Positions 43,722-57,361 are shown, counted from the stretch's first letter. The stretch is 64,000 nucleotides of DNA from Dysidea avara (GCF_963678975.1 NC_089285.1:8852694-8916693); one strand, 5' to 3'. The notes: generated by a model not told the origin, from the letters alone. Numbers and translations are program-made.

Positions 43722-44294
43722 CAGGAGCTCATCAAGTCCGTAGGACGAGGGAGCATGTAACTCCGTAAACGGCGAAATTCAAACATGGCGTCGCAATTTA
43801 TTAATAGTAATTTAAACAATAACCGTATAAGGATAAACACATACCGCGCATGCTCGCTAAACCTATTACTACTGGCACAATAGTTATACTGTAGTCTTCT
43901 TGCTCCAGCAGTGAGCGATGAAACTTGATTCCGTCAGTGTTTACTGCAGATAATCTGTGCTGCCGCCGTGGACTGATAGCCGGCCCACTTACATTACGCG
44001 GTAAGCAAGAATGTTTCCTAGCAGTCTCCAAAACATCTTGTCACTATTTCACTCCATTAGTTAAGCCTTTTCCTCGACGTTTCCTTCCTTGCCATTCCTT
44101 TCTTTCACGAATTAATCCAGGCGCTGCATATTTGTGGCATGATTATTACGTAATTCTTTACCCTACGATACAACCTTTACTATATAAGGAATATACTATG
44201 TTTAGAAAAGTCCGCCATGTTTGAATTTTGCTGTTTACGTTGTGAGTATGCGGAGTTACATGCTCCCTCGTCCTACGGACTCGATGAGCTCCTG
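43722..44294. mobile_element. TIR element with 7-bp TSD GCCAAAT
   Basis: Inverted ends of about 43 bp (CAGGAGCTCATCRAGTCCGT followed by AGGACGAGGGAGC) differ at one base. Flanks are GCCAAAT at 43715-43721 and 44295-44301. It is 573 bp. Internal frames (43801-44031, 43925-44224) show no transposase motif. The highly similar ends imply recent movement. Confidence 0.85.
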
Positions 44295-44301
44295 GCCAAA
44301 T

Positions 44302-45450
44302 AGAAGTGGCAAAAAATGCAGTCAAAAACCAGTCCATACAGTTGTCCATTCCAGTGTTTGTACCTTCCCCAAGATGGATTGTTCTCAAACCCAAACCCAT
44401 TCCAGTCAACTAAACAGTTACTGACAGCTGGAATGTGACATGCATGTGCCTGTATCTCAACATCCTATAAATATTGGATGAATGTTGAAATGGTTTAATA
44501 GAATGAAGTATAAAGAAGTAATGCATGATTATACCAAACACTTGCAAATCAAGACATGTCCCCACAACTTCACTTTAGTTAAATCTTATTGATCTGTAGG
44601 AATAAATTGGGTTACTGACTTATGAACATTTCAATATATGTATGACCTTTGAACATCACATGGTGTGTATACAGATATCAAGTGAACTTTGTATGGACAA
44701 GATCAAGCAGAAAAGTGTACTGAGCTTTAGTCAGCATTTGTATTGTATAGTCCACCTACATTGTAGCTTAATACAGTACAGTTATGACAACAATTAAAAT
44801 CAGCAAACAGTAACCAACAGCTTAGTCAACTGTTTTCTATGATTACACTAGCCTAAATATTTCAAGGAGTGCTTGCTTCAAGGGGGGGTTGGGAGGTGAA
44901 CAGTGAAACTTTCATCCTTGAAATATTTAGACCTTCATATAACAGAAACCTAGTCACTCACCTAGCCTACTATTGTTCATGCAGGTTGTCTGTGACCATG
45001 TGCAAATGAATAACTAATGGTATTTCAATTACAATTCTACAAGGAAGAAATTTCATTGGTTATTTACCCATGTGAAACTGAATACTAGCAGATGCTGGCA
45101 GAACCATTATAGTTCTAAAACATGAGTCAGTTTAGGCAAACAGATGTCCATAGTCACAGATAACTAACCTGAAAACTTCTGTATCAAGTGTGGAAGATAA
45201 ATAACTATCACACAAACAATAACACATCCAATCATATTATGACAGCCCATGCAAGCATCCAATATTTTCTACTGGACTTTATTTACAGTATACACAGTGC
45301 AGAGTAACCACTGTTCATTGGTAGGAGAAACTATTCTGTTTGACAAAAATTAAGTAAACAACATTAGATATTGATTAATTCCCTTACAATTATTATGTAC
45401 ATTATACAAGTCTAATGATCATATATAGTTATAAAATCCCTCGTCAATTA
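44302..45450. other. Intergenic with one hairpin
   Basis: No gene recognised. CTAAATATTTCAAGGA at about 44872 pairs with TCCTTGAAATATTTAG at about 44917, a 16-bp perfect stem around a G-rich loop, probably a small palindromic repeat. Confidence 0.45.
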
Positions 45451-48421
45451 CTATAATTGTGCTGCAATTTGCTTACTGATACTTATGAGGTCCAAAATCC
45501 CCGTTCGAAATGGAATGGGGTTACCGTTTACTGTTGAATAAAAGATGTCCTCAAGACAATGCTGCTGATAGAAATCAACTTCTCGTTGTGTAATTAGGTC
45601 TGGTCTTTGCTCCAGAGGATCACGTCCAAAGGAGTTGAAGACAGTTATTTCACCTCCACTATTTTGATACTGTTGTAATGCATTATCTGGAGTGGGTATA
45701 ACCATTGGGATCACTTTTGCTACCTGATTGTTACTTGACATTAGTATGTTTGGTATTCCTCTGTGTTCACCTGTATATAATTTTACACAATAAGTGACCA
45801 TACAAGGCTTTAACTTATGGAGGAACATCTCTTGGATGTTTAGGACACAGTATATGTAATGCTTTTCCTTGGTCCTGGTCAAACCAGCTCAACAGAAGAA
45901 TACTGGTATGAAAACAATGGCAAGGTATTAACAGCTTCCTATCATGATTTAAGCTAGGCCACCTCTCCTCAGTTGGCACTTGTGTCTTTATTTTTTACAT
46001 GACCTGGACCGAGGTTCCAAAAATATACTGTATGAAAGTTTTTTTCAAGGGAAATTATTTTGTGATTGCCACCACCCAAAATTTTGATGGGAAAAATTTC
46101 AGTTTTCGTAATATGTTATAATGCTACTTTGATCAAGATTCGAATTTTGAAGGGGAAAGTTTTCAGGGATAACAGCCAGTCTGTGAAAATTGCAAAAAAA
46201 ATTTCCCTCAGAAAATAACCCCACTATATAGCACTAACAGCTAGTATACATTACTGACCTGGTATCCTATGTTTATTCCATGCTTTAACAAATACCATGG
46301 TACCAACATGGGCCACGTGCATTGTATACCATGATACACAGAATCGCTCATGGTCACAATTGAGATTTATCTCATCTCTTTGCTCCATTTGTATTAGAAC
46401 AGTTTTTATTGGATAATTTACACGGTGATTAACTTCAACCCACATTCTTTCAACACAGTGGTTCTGTAAAGCACATAATCAATTAAAAGCCTCACAAAAC
46501 ACATACCATATTTATCTGTGCTAAATAAAGGCCACAGGGTGCTAGGTTAATATACGGTCTTGTTTAAATAACAGCATAGTTTCTAGAATGATAATAAAGC
46601 TTAATACAACAAACAAAACTATGACTTGTCACAAGAATGTCAACTGTGCATGCAGCTATTACAAGAAGCAACAAGATTTTTCAGCTGGTTTATGAATAAA
46701 TTACTTACTGATATTATGGATAAAATATGGTATGTATAAGTTACATACAAACAAGTATTGTGATAAAGCATTACAAAATTGTTACTGGGCCTGCGCATGT
46801 GGATACAAACTACACCCTGTCATGTAACATGTCATATTCAGTACTGGGATAGAATTTTTTATTTTGTAAGTAATAGTTGTAACACACTCATGAGGTTTGT
46901 ATCTGATTTGTAAACATGACACCCGAGGGCCGCAGGCCCGATGGTGTAGTGTTTACAAATTAGATACAAACCAAATGGGTGTGTTCTAACTGATTTGTGG
47001 TATGGGGCATGCGCAGATCAAAGGCCCCCATTTGTAACGTTGAAGGAGCATAAACGCAAGACTTTGTACAAGGAACGATTTTACTCATTAATTACTGTCT
47101 TGCTAATTGATGGTTAGTTAATTCATTGTTAGTTAGTTTATTCATTGGTAGCATGTTTTTACCAATCACTCCAGCCATTGTACAGCTTCCGAATCATTTA
47201 GACAGGTGTAACTGAAGTGTCTGATATTCATTGTTGAGTGGTGCAGCGCTATAATAGTCTTGGTTAGCTTAATTTATTGGTGAACAAGCGTGTGAATACA
47301 GGCTCAGCCCAGTGGTTGTACTGCTTTCCATTAATTCAGACGAGTGCAGTGTTGTGTGTTCATTCATTCCAGAGTGATTTACCTCCTTGTCAGTCCTGGA
47401 CATTATTAGCCTTGCATTGTGACTTCCTGAGTTGGTCTGGTGTTTGGTTTCGTTTGAAGTCTTTGAACTAATTTGTGGCCAGACTGTTTGGCCAAAAGGA
47501 GGTACTTAGCCATGCTACAATTATTTGGAAATGGGTTTACAACTGATTTGTAACACTGGCGGCAGCCTTTGATCTGCCAACGCACCATACTACATCTTGT
47601 ATTGTAAAGCCATCCAAATGTTTTATTAACTGCTGAAAATTTCTTTGCTACAGAGTCATAGAATACACAGTTAAGACACATCAAGCTTTGAAATAGTAGG
47701 CAATTTTTATGTGCCCACATGCCCTATTTTCGCAGGCCCAGTCACAATTTATGATGAAATTACCTTTCTATCTACATTGGCAATAATTTATATTCTTAAT
47801 TGCATCTGGCAAAACCAGTCTGATCACTTGTAATAGCAAGATTGATTTCACACTACAGATAAGCTACATAACACACTCTTGGTAAATTAGAAGTGGTCTG
47901 TGACAGTCTAGTTTTTCTGTTTTACTGGTTGCCTTATCCAGGCTGTGGGCAACCTGCATGGATGGTGTGATGTCAGATAGGTGTATATAGCTGTATACAT
48001 TGTTTTTTTGAGAGTTGAATAAACATGTGTATTCTTCCATTTGAGTCCTAGCTAGTCCTTAACTTGGCTAAATGCACCATGCATTCCTTTTCTATATACT
48101 TATTCCTTGCTTGTCCCAGATTAACCTAATTTATGACCGGATCTGCTAGAACAAGCATATTTTTCAAATTCCATTTATCAAATGGTACAGTAAAACTGTT
48201 TAAGTAGGATCCCTAAAAGAATAACATGTACAGTACTACCTAAAATGCTGCCTTTAAAAATCATCTTAGAAACATCTCACTAGACAAAACTCAACTAATA
48301 TTAGTCTGTCTAACATCAATTAATCTAGAATTAAAAAAATTAATTAATTAATTTAAAAAAAACAGGTGGCTGGATAATAGAATTTTTTTTTTTTTATCAC
48401 TGAAACTCGAGTTTTTGCTTG

Positions 48422-48469
<48 letters not shown>

Positions 48470-51400
48470 CCCTTATTGTCTTTTGTTTTATTTTCAATCA
48501 GGCTGGTCATATTCTTGATGCAATGAAATAATATTGAGACACTTATTTTCCCTATCAACACCTACCTTGAACAGCATAGTTATATGCCACAAACTTATTT
48601 AAGCACTTACGCTTGATAGATACTTGTTAACTTCATGATAGGTTTAATGGCACACCTATTAAAGCAATCTTGGTTGATTAATAACAATCAAGCGCTGAAA
48701 CCGCAAATCTTAGCAATCTATCACAATGGCACAGCCATTATTATTGGCCAAGCTGTATTCATAAAGCTAGCATAATAAAAATACGAAATGGTAACACACA
48801 CACCCTGATATGTGAAAGGCCAATTCAAGATACACTAATACAACAGTCACCTTAACAAACAGTCACAATTGTATAGCTGTGCGCTATAACAAAAAAAAGG
48901 ATAATAAAAAAGTAAGATATAGGGATCCAAGTGATAAAAAGTAGTGAAACAAGAGAGATGAATGATGGTATTACAGCATAGCTAAGGTGGGAAATCCCTA
49001 CTTTGGCATAGAACAAAATCATTGTTACAACATGCCAATCAAGTGTTGAGGTTTTCCCACCAAACTATGCTCTGATACCATCATTCATCTCTTGTTTCAC
49101 TACGTTTTATTGCTTGGATCCCTACTTCATTTATAAATTAACTAGTTACAGTTACAGCTCTAGAAGCCATGAACTTTCGAAGTTACAGTGCTACAAGGTG
49201 GAAACAACAGAAAATTGATTTCACCGCACTACAGTAATAATACAGAAAATAAATTGTTGGGCTTATTTAAATATGACTGGATCTGCAAACACCCGACAAA
49301 ATTGTGCAAGCCTAAATTTACAGTATAAAGCATTGAATACATTTGGTGAAATACTTGCATATTATTGAACAAATTCTGTAAAATTTCTGAATGCCTCTTT
49401 CTTAGTGAAGGAAGGGACTAACAATAAAACTCTGGATATCATCTTATTCGCCTGCTGAAGAGAAGTGAGAAAATCTTTGCTTTGTTGCAGCAGACCCAAG
49501 GATACGTAAGTTATTAGCATTTGTTTACATCATGTGGAAAGGATCGTACACGACTGATTTTTTCTTCACAAATTTTGTCTTTGTATGCAGTGAAAGAAGG
49601 GTGAGTTAAGTAAAAACTTACCCAGTAACTGATTCCCCTGTTCATAGCGAACACAATGGTGAAAATTATAGCTCTGTACCCAATCCATCGGTAAGTTACA
49701 ACCGTTTCTGTAAGCACCTGTAATTTATTTTCTTTATAATTGCTGTACAAATCAATTTTTCTGTTGTTGCTACTTTGTAGGGCTGTAACTCCAAAAGGTA
49801 TTGATATATAAGGCTGAAACTTTGCCAGAAAGTACACATGGCTAAGTAGATTATAAATAGTCAATAAACAGGAATTTTAAGAATGCACGATTGTGTCAGG
49901 TTTTTGCAGATCCGGTCACAAATGGTCACAACATACAAATGCAGTCCTCTACCAAGATGCAACTTACACCATTGGATTCTCCATCAATATTGCAAGGTAA
50001 GCGTTGTCTTCCAGGTCTTTCCTGTAACCAGGGCAAAGGCAAAAAACGAAGAAATAACAATAGTGAATCGCTCATCCAATGCGAATCAGACTTACTGTAC
50101 TAACGCTCATATCTAACGTCTCCTAGGGAGTACTGACACAAAACAAAGATTTTCAAACTCCTCTTGGTTTGGGATCACGATGCTACCAAAGTTCTTGTCA
50201 TCATTTTGCATCGTGATACAATTGGCTTAAAAATGCAACGAATTTATTTTTTTCTAACAATTTTGTAAATCGTTCATCATCTATTGTAAAATTAGGCTTG
50301 TGCTAACATGTGTAGGTACAGACACATTTATTCAATACTATTGTACCATAAAAAAACAAACAAAAAAAAACAACTTTCTATTATAAATGGCTGGAAACTT
50401 AGCTGATGGCTACTGGCTACTATGTATGTACACTGGAGTCACTGGATGTCAGGAATTGTTGTAAAGTGGGCATTCAACCTTTAAAGATCTTTGAATAATA
50501 AAACTGGCAATCCTTGATGCTTGGGAATAAACAATAAATCAAACGTTTGGAGAACATCTAGACTACCATAATAACTATGGAAAGGTTAATGACTGGATTT
50601 AACAATTTTATGTAACCATAAAAAAAGTTTCCTGCTATTACTGGAGCACAGAGTCAGGGAAATATGAGGTTAATATAAACTACTACTTGCCACATACACG
50701 GTATGGTTTGTGTAATGCACTGACCTGTTTAGAATCTGTTTGAATATGTGGGTCACGTGCTGTGTTTCTTCGGAGATTAGCCAGCTTTTCTTGCACAAAA
50801 AGCATTAAAATAAATTCTTTGTCTTGGTCACAGCGAACCTGATCCCACATTCCATACTGGTGTAGTATTGGTCTACCCAGAGAGAAAAAAGTTTATGAAA
50901 TAGAAGATAAACTAGATGATGTTCATGAATCGTATATAATTACAGTAAAGATTCAGTCGTCACAAAGATTCACAAGCAATAATGTATGATGTAGTACTCC
51001 AAGAGTTATATATTAACTCTTGGCAGTACTACGTAATATCATTAAATAATAATCCCTTAATTATTTTATAAAACTGCATTAAAACCACAGGAACTTACTT
51101 GTGTGGATTTTTGTGTGATACATGCAAACACCACCCATTAACTAACACGCAAAATTATATACACAATGAAAGCCCAACCCAAACATCTAAAAACCTTATA
51201 AGGACACACATAAATCATGCACTTCAAAGTAAAGAAAGGTGTGTCATTATTTTTTCACCATAACAACAAAAGATGGGCATTGTATGCATCTTGCTATAAC
51301 CCCGGTGACATCGTACTGTATATTTTTAGAATCCTTACCTACTGAGTGAAAACCCAACTTGTTTGCATAATTCTGTTTTAGAGATAAATTCTATTGAAAT

Positions 51401-54400
51401 ACACTGGGTGTGCTGCATAAATAATTTTACACAATGTTTTAATTGTTTCACTTAATAGCGAAGGAAGACTTGAAATTGCAATGAATTTGCCTCTTCATGA
51501 AAATTAGGATTTTTTTGTTTCTGTACCATGGAGCAAATGTGAGTTATGTGTGTTTGTTTATGTTACAGTAAAATGTAACTTTATCGTCTCCGTTTTTAAG
51601 CTTGAACAGCCGTCTTGCTTGATAGCATGGGTATAGGTTTAAACTATAGCTACACCAAGAAATATGTAAATAGCAGCTTCCACAAGAAGTGGCAATACTT
51701 GTGCAACTGGTTTAGCTTGTTATTTATCCATGACATTGAAGCTTTGGTGGGATAAAGCAGCATATGAATGTTATGAAACTGAACGAAGCTTCAAAGATTT
51801 CAAGCTGTTTGTCTCAGCCTTAATTTAAGCTAAAAACTACACCTTGGTGAATGCCCCAGTTCATGGTGAATAGAGTGGCACAAGTCCCAACTCCATAGCC
51901 CATTGCACTTAAGAGATATGATTGATTAAACAAACACCTGTAGATTTTATTCTGCCATACGGGAGGTAATGTACAAATCGTTTTGTTTTCTTGCTGTCTA
52001 TTACTATAACTCCAAAAGCACTTACCAGAAAGGGCTGAAACTTTAACAGTCCATTGGTTATTCCCCCTAAACAACAAAAATGTCATAAAATGAAGTTCGA
52101 GGAAAAGGCAAACAAGTAGGGTTTTTGCTTAGCTCCTAGTATGAAGGAGTTATGGGTTGATTTATGTATAAAGGGTTTTTTTGGTAATACCCTTGGATAA
52201 TAAAGGGTTAATTTAATAAACCAGGTATGTTCCCTGCAGCTGGTCGAAGGTTGAGATTTTGACTGTTTTTGAAAAAATGTGTGGTTGCGTGTGTGTACAT
52301 GTACATACCTACCCAAGTAAGCAAAATGCATTAGGTTAAAAGCTGTGTGTGAGAAATAAATACTACATGTATAATACAGATTTCAGACATTACATTTACA
52401 TAGGTGGTTGCTTCATTCAAAATATGTGTTGTTGAAACAGGTTTCAAAGCATATTGTGAACAGACATGTCCTTGTGCATGTACGAAAATAAATTGTATAC
52501 ATAACCTAGTGAGAATCTTGTACAAAACGATGATGGACAAACCACTGAGAATGTACTTCACTGCTGATTATATTGGCTTGTTCTGCAAAGCCAGTTACAT
52601 ACATAGTTTTTAGTTCTGTACTCGTATTAGTAGAGCAGCATAGTGTGATAGTTGTGATATAATTATGAAGCTTTCCATATACATGTAAGTTGTACTCCTT
52701 GTGACATAATTTTTGGATATAGAGCCATCGCATATATTGACCTTTGGTGACCTTTACAGCCATTTTTGTATTGAAAATTCATTGTTTTTTTTAATCTCCT
52801 TGGAGCATCATTTTGCACAGTTGCAAATTAAAGGTGCTGCTAAAACGAACTACTCAGCTTTTATTTGAAGTCAATAGATAATTGCATTCCAAAATTATGA
52901 TCATTTATATTAACCATGAAATTCTATAATTACTTTCTCATTAGTAATCTACACCCCAAGGGCAAAAAATTTCATGACTTACAAAAGCGAACATAACTTT
53001 GTAGTGGAATGAGATACAAACTTCAAACGGAAGTCAATATAGTTCTTTGATCAACACCTTTAATTTGATACCATATTTTAACAGTGTAAAATAATGCCTC
53101 AAGAAGATAAAGCCAAAAATCATTAATTTTCAATGAAAAAATGGCTATAAACGTCACCAAAGATCAAATAATATAGGGAGAATGTCTAACTAGAGTACAT
53201 ATGGAGTTTGGGAGTTTGAGGTATCTACACCACCTGATAATTAAACTTTGGTACATGTATACAACTAATATCTCTATTCTTAATAATCAGATACTGTAAT
53301 TGCACAGCTCTTTCATGTTATAAGTTTAGATTTTGTAATCCAGCAATCTCAGATAAAGGTATTATAATGAAAATTGCAATTGTCAATACAATATTGATAC
53401 TGTGTAGCATTTAATTACGTATACGTATGTATCAGAAATTACAAGTAGTTTGCCAAACTGCAAGCACAATATGTGACCGTCTCAGCAAAAACCCGACTTG
53501 TTCACACAAGCATGCGTATTGAGAAAATTGAAATTTAAAAATAATTCGTAAAATTACGCATGCTACAAATAAAAACTATGCAAGTTTTTATCGAGCCAGT
53601 ACTCGAAAAAGGAAGACTCAAATCGATTAATACTATATACCATCTTATTCACCTGTTCATGAAGAGTTCGAAAATCTTTGTTTCGTTTCCCTAGCTCCAA
53701 CGGTATGCGTGTCACGTGCGTTTGTTTACGATGCGGTAAACGTAAACAAGATTGTCATCGTTTCTTCTACGAAACCACCTTCATATCCATTTGCGCAAGT
53801 ATCTACAGGGCTAATACTTTACCTTGGCTGATGTGCTGATCCATGGTGAACGTGTTAAGCCAAATTGCAATGTTGTAGACCAATCCAAACAAGTTATGGC
53901 TGCAAATGTAAGCGCCTGTAGTTTATTTTCAGTATAGTCGCTGTACAAATCAATTGTCTTGCTCTTCCTACTGTCTAGCGCTATAATTCCAAAACTACAC
54001 ACCACAGAAGGCTGAAACTTTGGTGGTTGATTCCTTGAACACTGCTGATATTGCTGAGTGAATAAAAAAGATTTAATTGTGTGAACAAGTTGGGTTTTTG
54101 CTGAGACGGTCACATATTAACAAGCACTTGATTCATTTGTGATTGTATAGTAGTTCTCCCTGACATATTGGTATATGACATTATGATGTGCTCACTGAAA
54201 CATATCAGCATAGATCCTGTGATTGTTTTTCACTGGTAATGTAATGAGTCCAACTATCTTTGAACTAAAGCCATCTAGGGCACACACATGGGTACATCCA
54301 AACATAACAAGTTTTTCTGACTGATCTACGTGGAGCTTATGGCCAAAATATTCGGCATGGTATCGAACAGGGTTGATTTGCCGTTCTGTTTGTGTCCTTC

Positions 54401-54521
54401 TCGCATAGTTATAACTGGGATTAACTATGCGTAGTGACTGTCCCACTCTTCGTTCACTAACTCTGAGTCCTTCTGATGCCAGGAAGCCAGTAATCATTTT
54501 GCGCCCATAAGTTGGTCCAAC
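45451..54521 (-). CDS. Integrase-core protein gene (5' partial)
   Basis: Four exons (54521-54196, 50872-50725, 46463-46259, 45770-45451) join in frame with GT/AG borders to 332 codons plus stop; upstream exons were not found. The product starts VGPTYGRKMITGFLASEGL, then NPVRYHAEYFGHKLHVDQSE (first catalytic D), MWDQVRCDQDKEFILML (second D) and NHCVERMWVEVNHRVNYP (E), 38 residues after the second D, close to the D,D-35-E of retroviral-type integrases. The tail (HRGIPNILM, FGRDPLEQRPDL) matches what I recall of animal integrase-core proteins not attached to reverse transcriptase. Large introns (3.3 and 4.3 kb), no stops and no neighbouring pol domains suggest a host-type, domesticated gene. Confidence 0.83.
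46778..47749. mobile_element. TIR element AATTGTKACTGGGCCTGCG (intronic)
   Basis: AATTGTTACTGGGCCTGCG at 46778 and its inverted partner (AATTGTGACTGGGCCTGCG) ending at 47749 bound a 972-bp element in the second large intron of the integrase gene. Inside, 46878-46990 forms a hairpin: AACACACTCATGAGGTTTGT pairs with its complement around GAGGGCCGCAGGCCCGA. It has no coding capacity. Confidence 0.75.
47750..48908. other. Intron sequence with (TGCC)n microsatellite
   Basis: No exon or element apart from the microsatellite and a decayed AAGATACACTAATACAACAG version of the dispersed motif at 48825. TTATGACCGGATCTGCTAGA at 48133 looks like a lone end of the TGTGACCGGATCTGC family. Confidence 0.5.
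48420..48472 (+). repeat. (TGCC)13 microsatellite
   Basis: About 13 uninterrupted TGCC units lie within an intron of the integrase gene, preceded by a T-run at 48383. Confidence 0.95.
48909..49131. repeat. Palindromic foldback repeat (intronic)
   Basis: AGGGATCCAAGTGATAAAAA on the left and its counterpart read backwards (AGGGATCCAAGCAATAAAAC) continue through GTAGTGAAACAAGAG and ATGAATGATGGTAT to a loop near 49020. Arms are about 100 bp with a few indels. Confidence 0.8.
49272..49920. mobile_element. MITE family copy A (intronic)
   Basis: Ends TATGACTGGATCTGCAAACA and, read backwards, TGTGACCGGATCTGCAAAAA, followed by CCCGACA/CCTGACA and a GTGC. The interior phrase around TTCATAGCGAACACAATGG, CCTGTAATTTATTTTCTTTA and GCTGTACAAATCAATT aligns with copies at 51340 and 53468. 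Confidence 0.8.
51340..52135. mobile_element. MITE family copy B (intronic)
   Basis: CTGAGTGAAAACCCAACTTG (51342) and the inverted CTAAGCAAAAACCCTACTTG (right end near 52131) bound this copy. The interior CAGTTCATGGTGAATAGAGT and CCAAAAGCACTTACCAGAAA phrases match copies A and C in order. It is the most diverged of the three. Confidence 0.72.
52737..53167. mobile_element. MITE TTGACCTTTGGTGAC (intronic)
   Basis: Inverted ends TTGACCTTTGGTGACCTTTA and TTGATCTTTGGTGACGTTTA continue through AGCCATTTTT and ATTGAAAATT, about 45 bp in all. It is 431 bp with AT-rich flanks (ATAT/ATAA), so the target duplication is ambiguous. Confidence 0.78.
53468..54118. mobile_element. MITE family copy C (intronic)
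   Basis: Ends AATATGTGACCGTCTCAGCA and its inverted counterpart match for more than 35 bp (AAAAACCCGACTTGTTCACAC on the left). Internal phrases GATCCATGGTGAACGTG, GCCTGTAGTTTATTTTCAGT and GCTGTACAAATCAATTG correspond to copy A. It sits about 80 bp from the 54196 splice donor. Confidence 0.82.
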
Positions 54522-54673
54522 CTAAACATTACATTGCACATTTAGTGAAATGCGATATGTTATAAATATTATCAACAACATAAAAGCGCAAATGATAAAC
54601 ACCAATGTAACTGTTTACATGTTGCATGTATAGAGAAACCACTCTTAACATTCTCAGGAAACAAACACCATAA

Positions 54674-56160
54674 ATAGGGTCCGCAATCCAAAAAATCAAC
54701 TTTTACAAATCGATCCCCCTACCATTGTGGGATGTTCATTGTGGTATCCCATTGCAAGATTCACCATGAAACCGGAGGCACGATTGTTGTCTTCACAGAA
54801 ATATCGATTTTAGTATTTCGTGAGATGCAAATATTATTTTTAAAATTTCGTGCTCCACACAAAGAACAGGATAGAACTTGCTGCTTAGCTAGATATTATC
54901 TAGAGTTAATGTAGTTAAAAAGTACGCACAGTAATAAGCAAATGATTCACTGGGTTCCCGGCACAGGATCGCTTTCTCTCAAAAAACAGAAAACGAAACA
55001 CAAATTTTCGAATTCAAACTGCCCTACCAGCCAAGACAAGAAAAGCCAACTCTTCCTCATAGTGATGTGATAAGGTTGGATGCATAGTCTGTCTATGCTG
55101 TTAGTCTGGAAAGGATCTGAGACTTCTCACCATCTGGGTGAAGAACGTCAAAATTTTCGTGCGTCATTTCAAGGGATTCTCTCAATGGTACCAAAGTGCT
55201 TTCCAGTACTTCTGATGCCACACTGGTCACTTAATTTTGTTTAGAATAATGATAAATGATGGATCAAAACGTTTGGTAGTAGTAGTATTTGGTGTTTCTG
55301 TGATTTCATATGATGCAGTATACCAGCTCACCAGGAGCTCCACCCAGCTCGAATCAAAAATGAGATTATGTGCTTTTTTTTGGTTTGTTTTTGGATGTTT
55401 TGCAGCATAATGGTGATGTAGGGTGATCTAGTGAAGATTTGAAGCCGCTGTGGAGCGTAAGAGGTGAAGTCAAATTTGGACGATTTTGCTGCCTCCCTTG
55501 ATGCATAGCTTAGAACGAGGCATGGAAGCCGTGGATGAAATAATAATTGACAACCGCTGCTACCAAACGTTCAGGGACATCTTTTGCCATAGTTTTAGTT
55601 TATAATTGATGATTGTTATGGCTGCAGAGGCGCTGGAATTGGCTAGAAAGCGCGACACAATTCTTTGATGCTGCAGAAAATTTTGACATTCGTCACCCAG
55701 ATGGTGAGAAGTCTCAGATCTTTTCCAAACTAACAGCATAAACAGACTATGCACCCAACCGTATCGAAACATTATGAGGAAGAGTTGGCTTCTCTTGCCC
55801 TGGGTGATAGGGCAGTTTGAATTCGAAACGTCGTATCTCGTTGTCTGTTTTTTTCAAAGAAAGCAACCCTGTGCCGGGCACCCAGCAAGTCATTTACTTA
55901 TTTCTGTGAGTACTTTTCAACTACAACAACTCTGGATACCATTTGGCTAAGTAGCAAGTTTCATCCGGTCCTATGTGTGGAGCACGAAATTTTAAAAATA
56001 AAGTTTGCATCTTGCAAAATACTGAAAACAATATTTCTGTGAAGACTACAATCGTGCCTCCGGTTTCATGGTGGATCAAGCACTGGGATACTACAATGAA
56101 CATCCCACAATGGTAGGGGGATTGATTTGTAGAAGGTTGATTTTTCGGATTGCGGACCCT
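54674..56160. mobile_element. Long foldback element, TSD ACCATAAA
   Basis: Inverted ends AGGGTCCGCAATCCAAAAAA and AGGGTCCGCAATCCGAAAAA; the direct repeat ACCATAAA flanks it (54665-54672 with one extra T, and 56161-56168). The arms remain inverted for several hundred bp (GAAACCGGAGGCACGATTGT blocks at 54769 and 56047; GACTTCTCACCATCTGGGTG at 55121 and 55697). It contains no coding frame, so it is a non-autonomous 1.49-kb foldback. Confidence 0.88.
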
Positions 56161-57361
56161 ACCATAAAGGGCAAAAAAATTTTTTGGTCCAACTAAGCAC
56201 CTAAGCATTGATTTGCACGGGTCTCAAAGTATCAGTTTCACTGGTTTCAAATAATGGCATTACATGATAGCCAAATTCATTTCTACACAGTATAAGTATA
56301 ATATCAATAAATACTTGTATCTTCTCTTCAAACTAATGCATTGTACAGTACAATATGACTGTACAGTAGGGACCAGAAAAGAGTAGGCATGGCCCATGAA
56401 AAAACATCACCCAAAATCCAGTCTCACTTTTCCCAGATGACGAGGCAGTATTGGTTGGACTAAACTAAGTCCAAACAAGCCTTGAGATCGACTCAAAATA
56501 CTTTCAACAAGCTACTACAGAATTTAAAAAATATATATTTAACAGAATTTTCTAGTGACTGACTGACTGGCTAACTAACTGACTGATGCCTTAAGACAAG
56601 CATAACTTGACAATGGCTAAGGCAATAGACTATTTTGTACTATTGGCAGGATTTAGTTTGGCGATGCCAAGCAAAATACCTCAAATCAGATCATAATTAA
56701 TGTACACAAATTACGAGTGAGTAATAAACCATGTCAACCATCAATAATTGATGCTGTATCCCATTAGGAAGGGCTACATAAATCCTGTAAATTATTGTGT
56801 AACAATTAAAGCTTAAAACTAGGTATACATCTAGACACTGCAATTTTGGCCATACCATATAACCACATATTATGTATCTGATCTGGGAAACTGGTCCGAT
56901 TGTCCATAACAGTAGGTTTGATTTTTCACCACAAATATGAAAAACTTTGATAGTACAGTACACGAATCTCCACGATTCATGTACTGTACTTTACATGAAT
57001 TAATATACAGTACCATCAAGTTTATAAATATCAAAAACATCAGCCAGCCCTAACTAGAGTGTTTTGCTTTGCTGGCTTCTTTCCAAGTCCAATGGCAAAC
57101 TATACAAAGGGTCTGGGAACTCGATGGAGCTCTGGCTAACCTGTATGTGACTGTATGGTACTCAATAAAGACCAGTGCATTTAAACAAACCTTGAAGGCC
57201 TATAACTGACCTTTACACATTTCAAACATCCCTTTCTCTTACGGAACTTGCCTGATATAATTACATGAAAATACTGATACAGCATAGAAAATCTGGCTGT
57301 TGGCTACCTACTTGTACAGTAGGTACTCTGAAAAAAAGAGTTTCTTGATATTTGTAAACTT
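56161..57361. other. Intergenic, nothing recognised
   Basis: No gene. 56942-57000 has a palindromic AGTACAGTACACGAATCTCC / ACGATTCATGTACTGTACT block. Upstream exons of the integrase gene should lie here or beyond the window, but none could be joined. Confidence 0.4.

Noticed and set aside
56187..56400. Missing upstream exon of the integrase gene
   Set aside because: A minus-strand frame (NEFGYHVMPLFE) after an AG is suggestive, but it has no good donor and does not join 54521 in phase.
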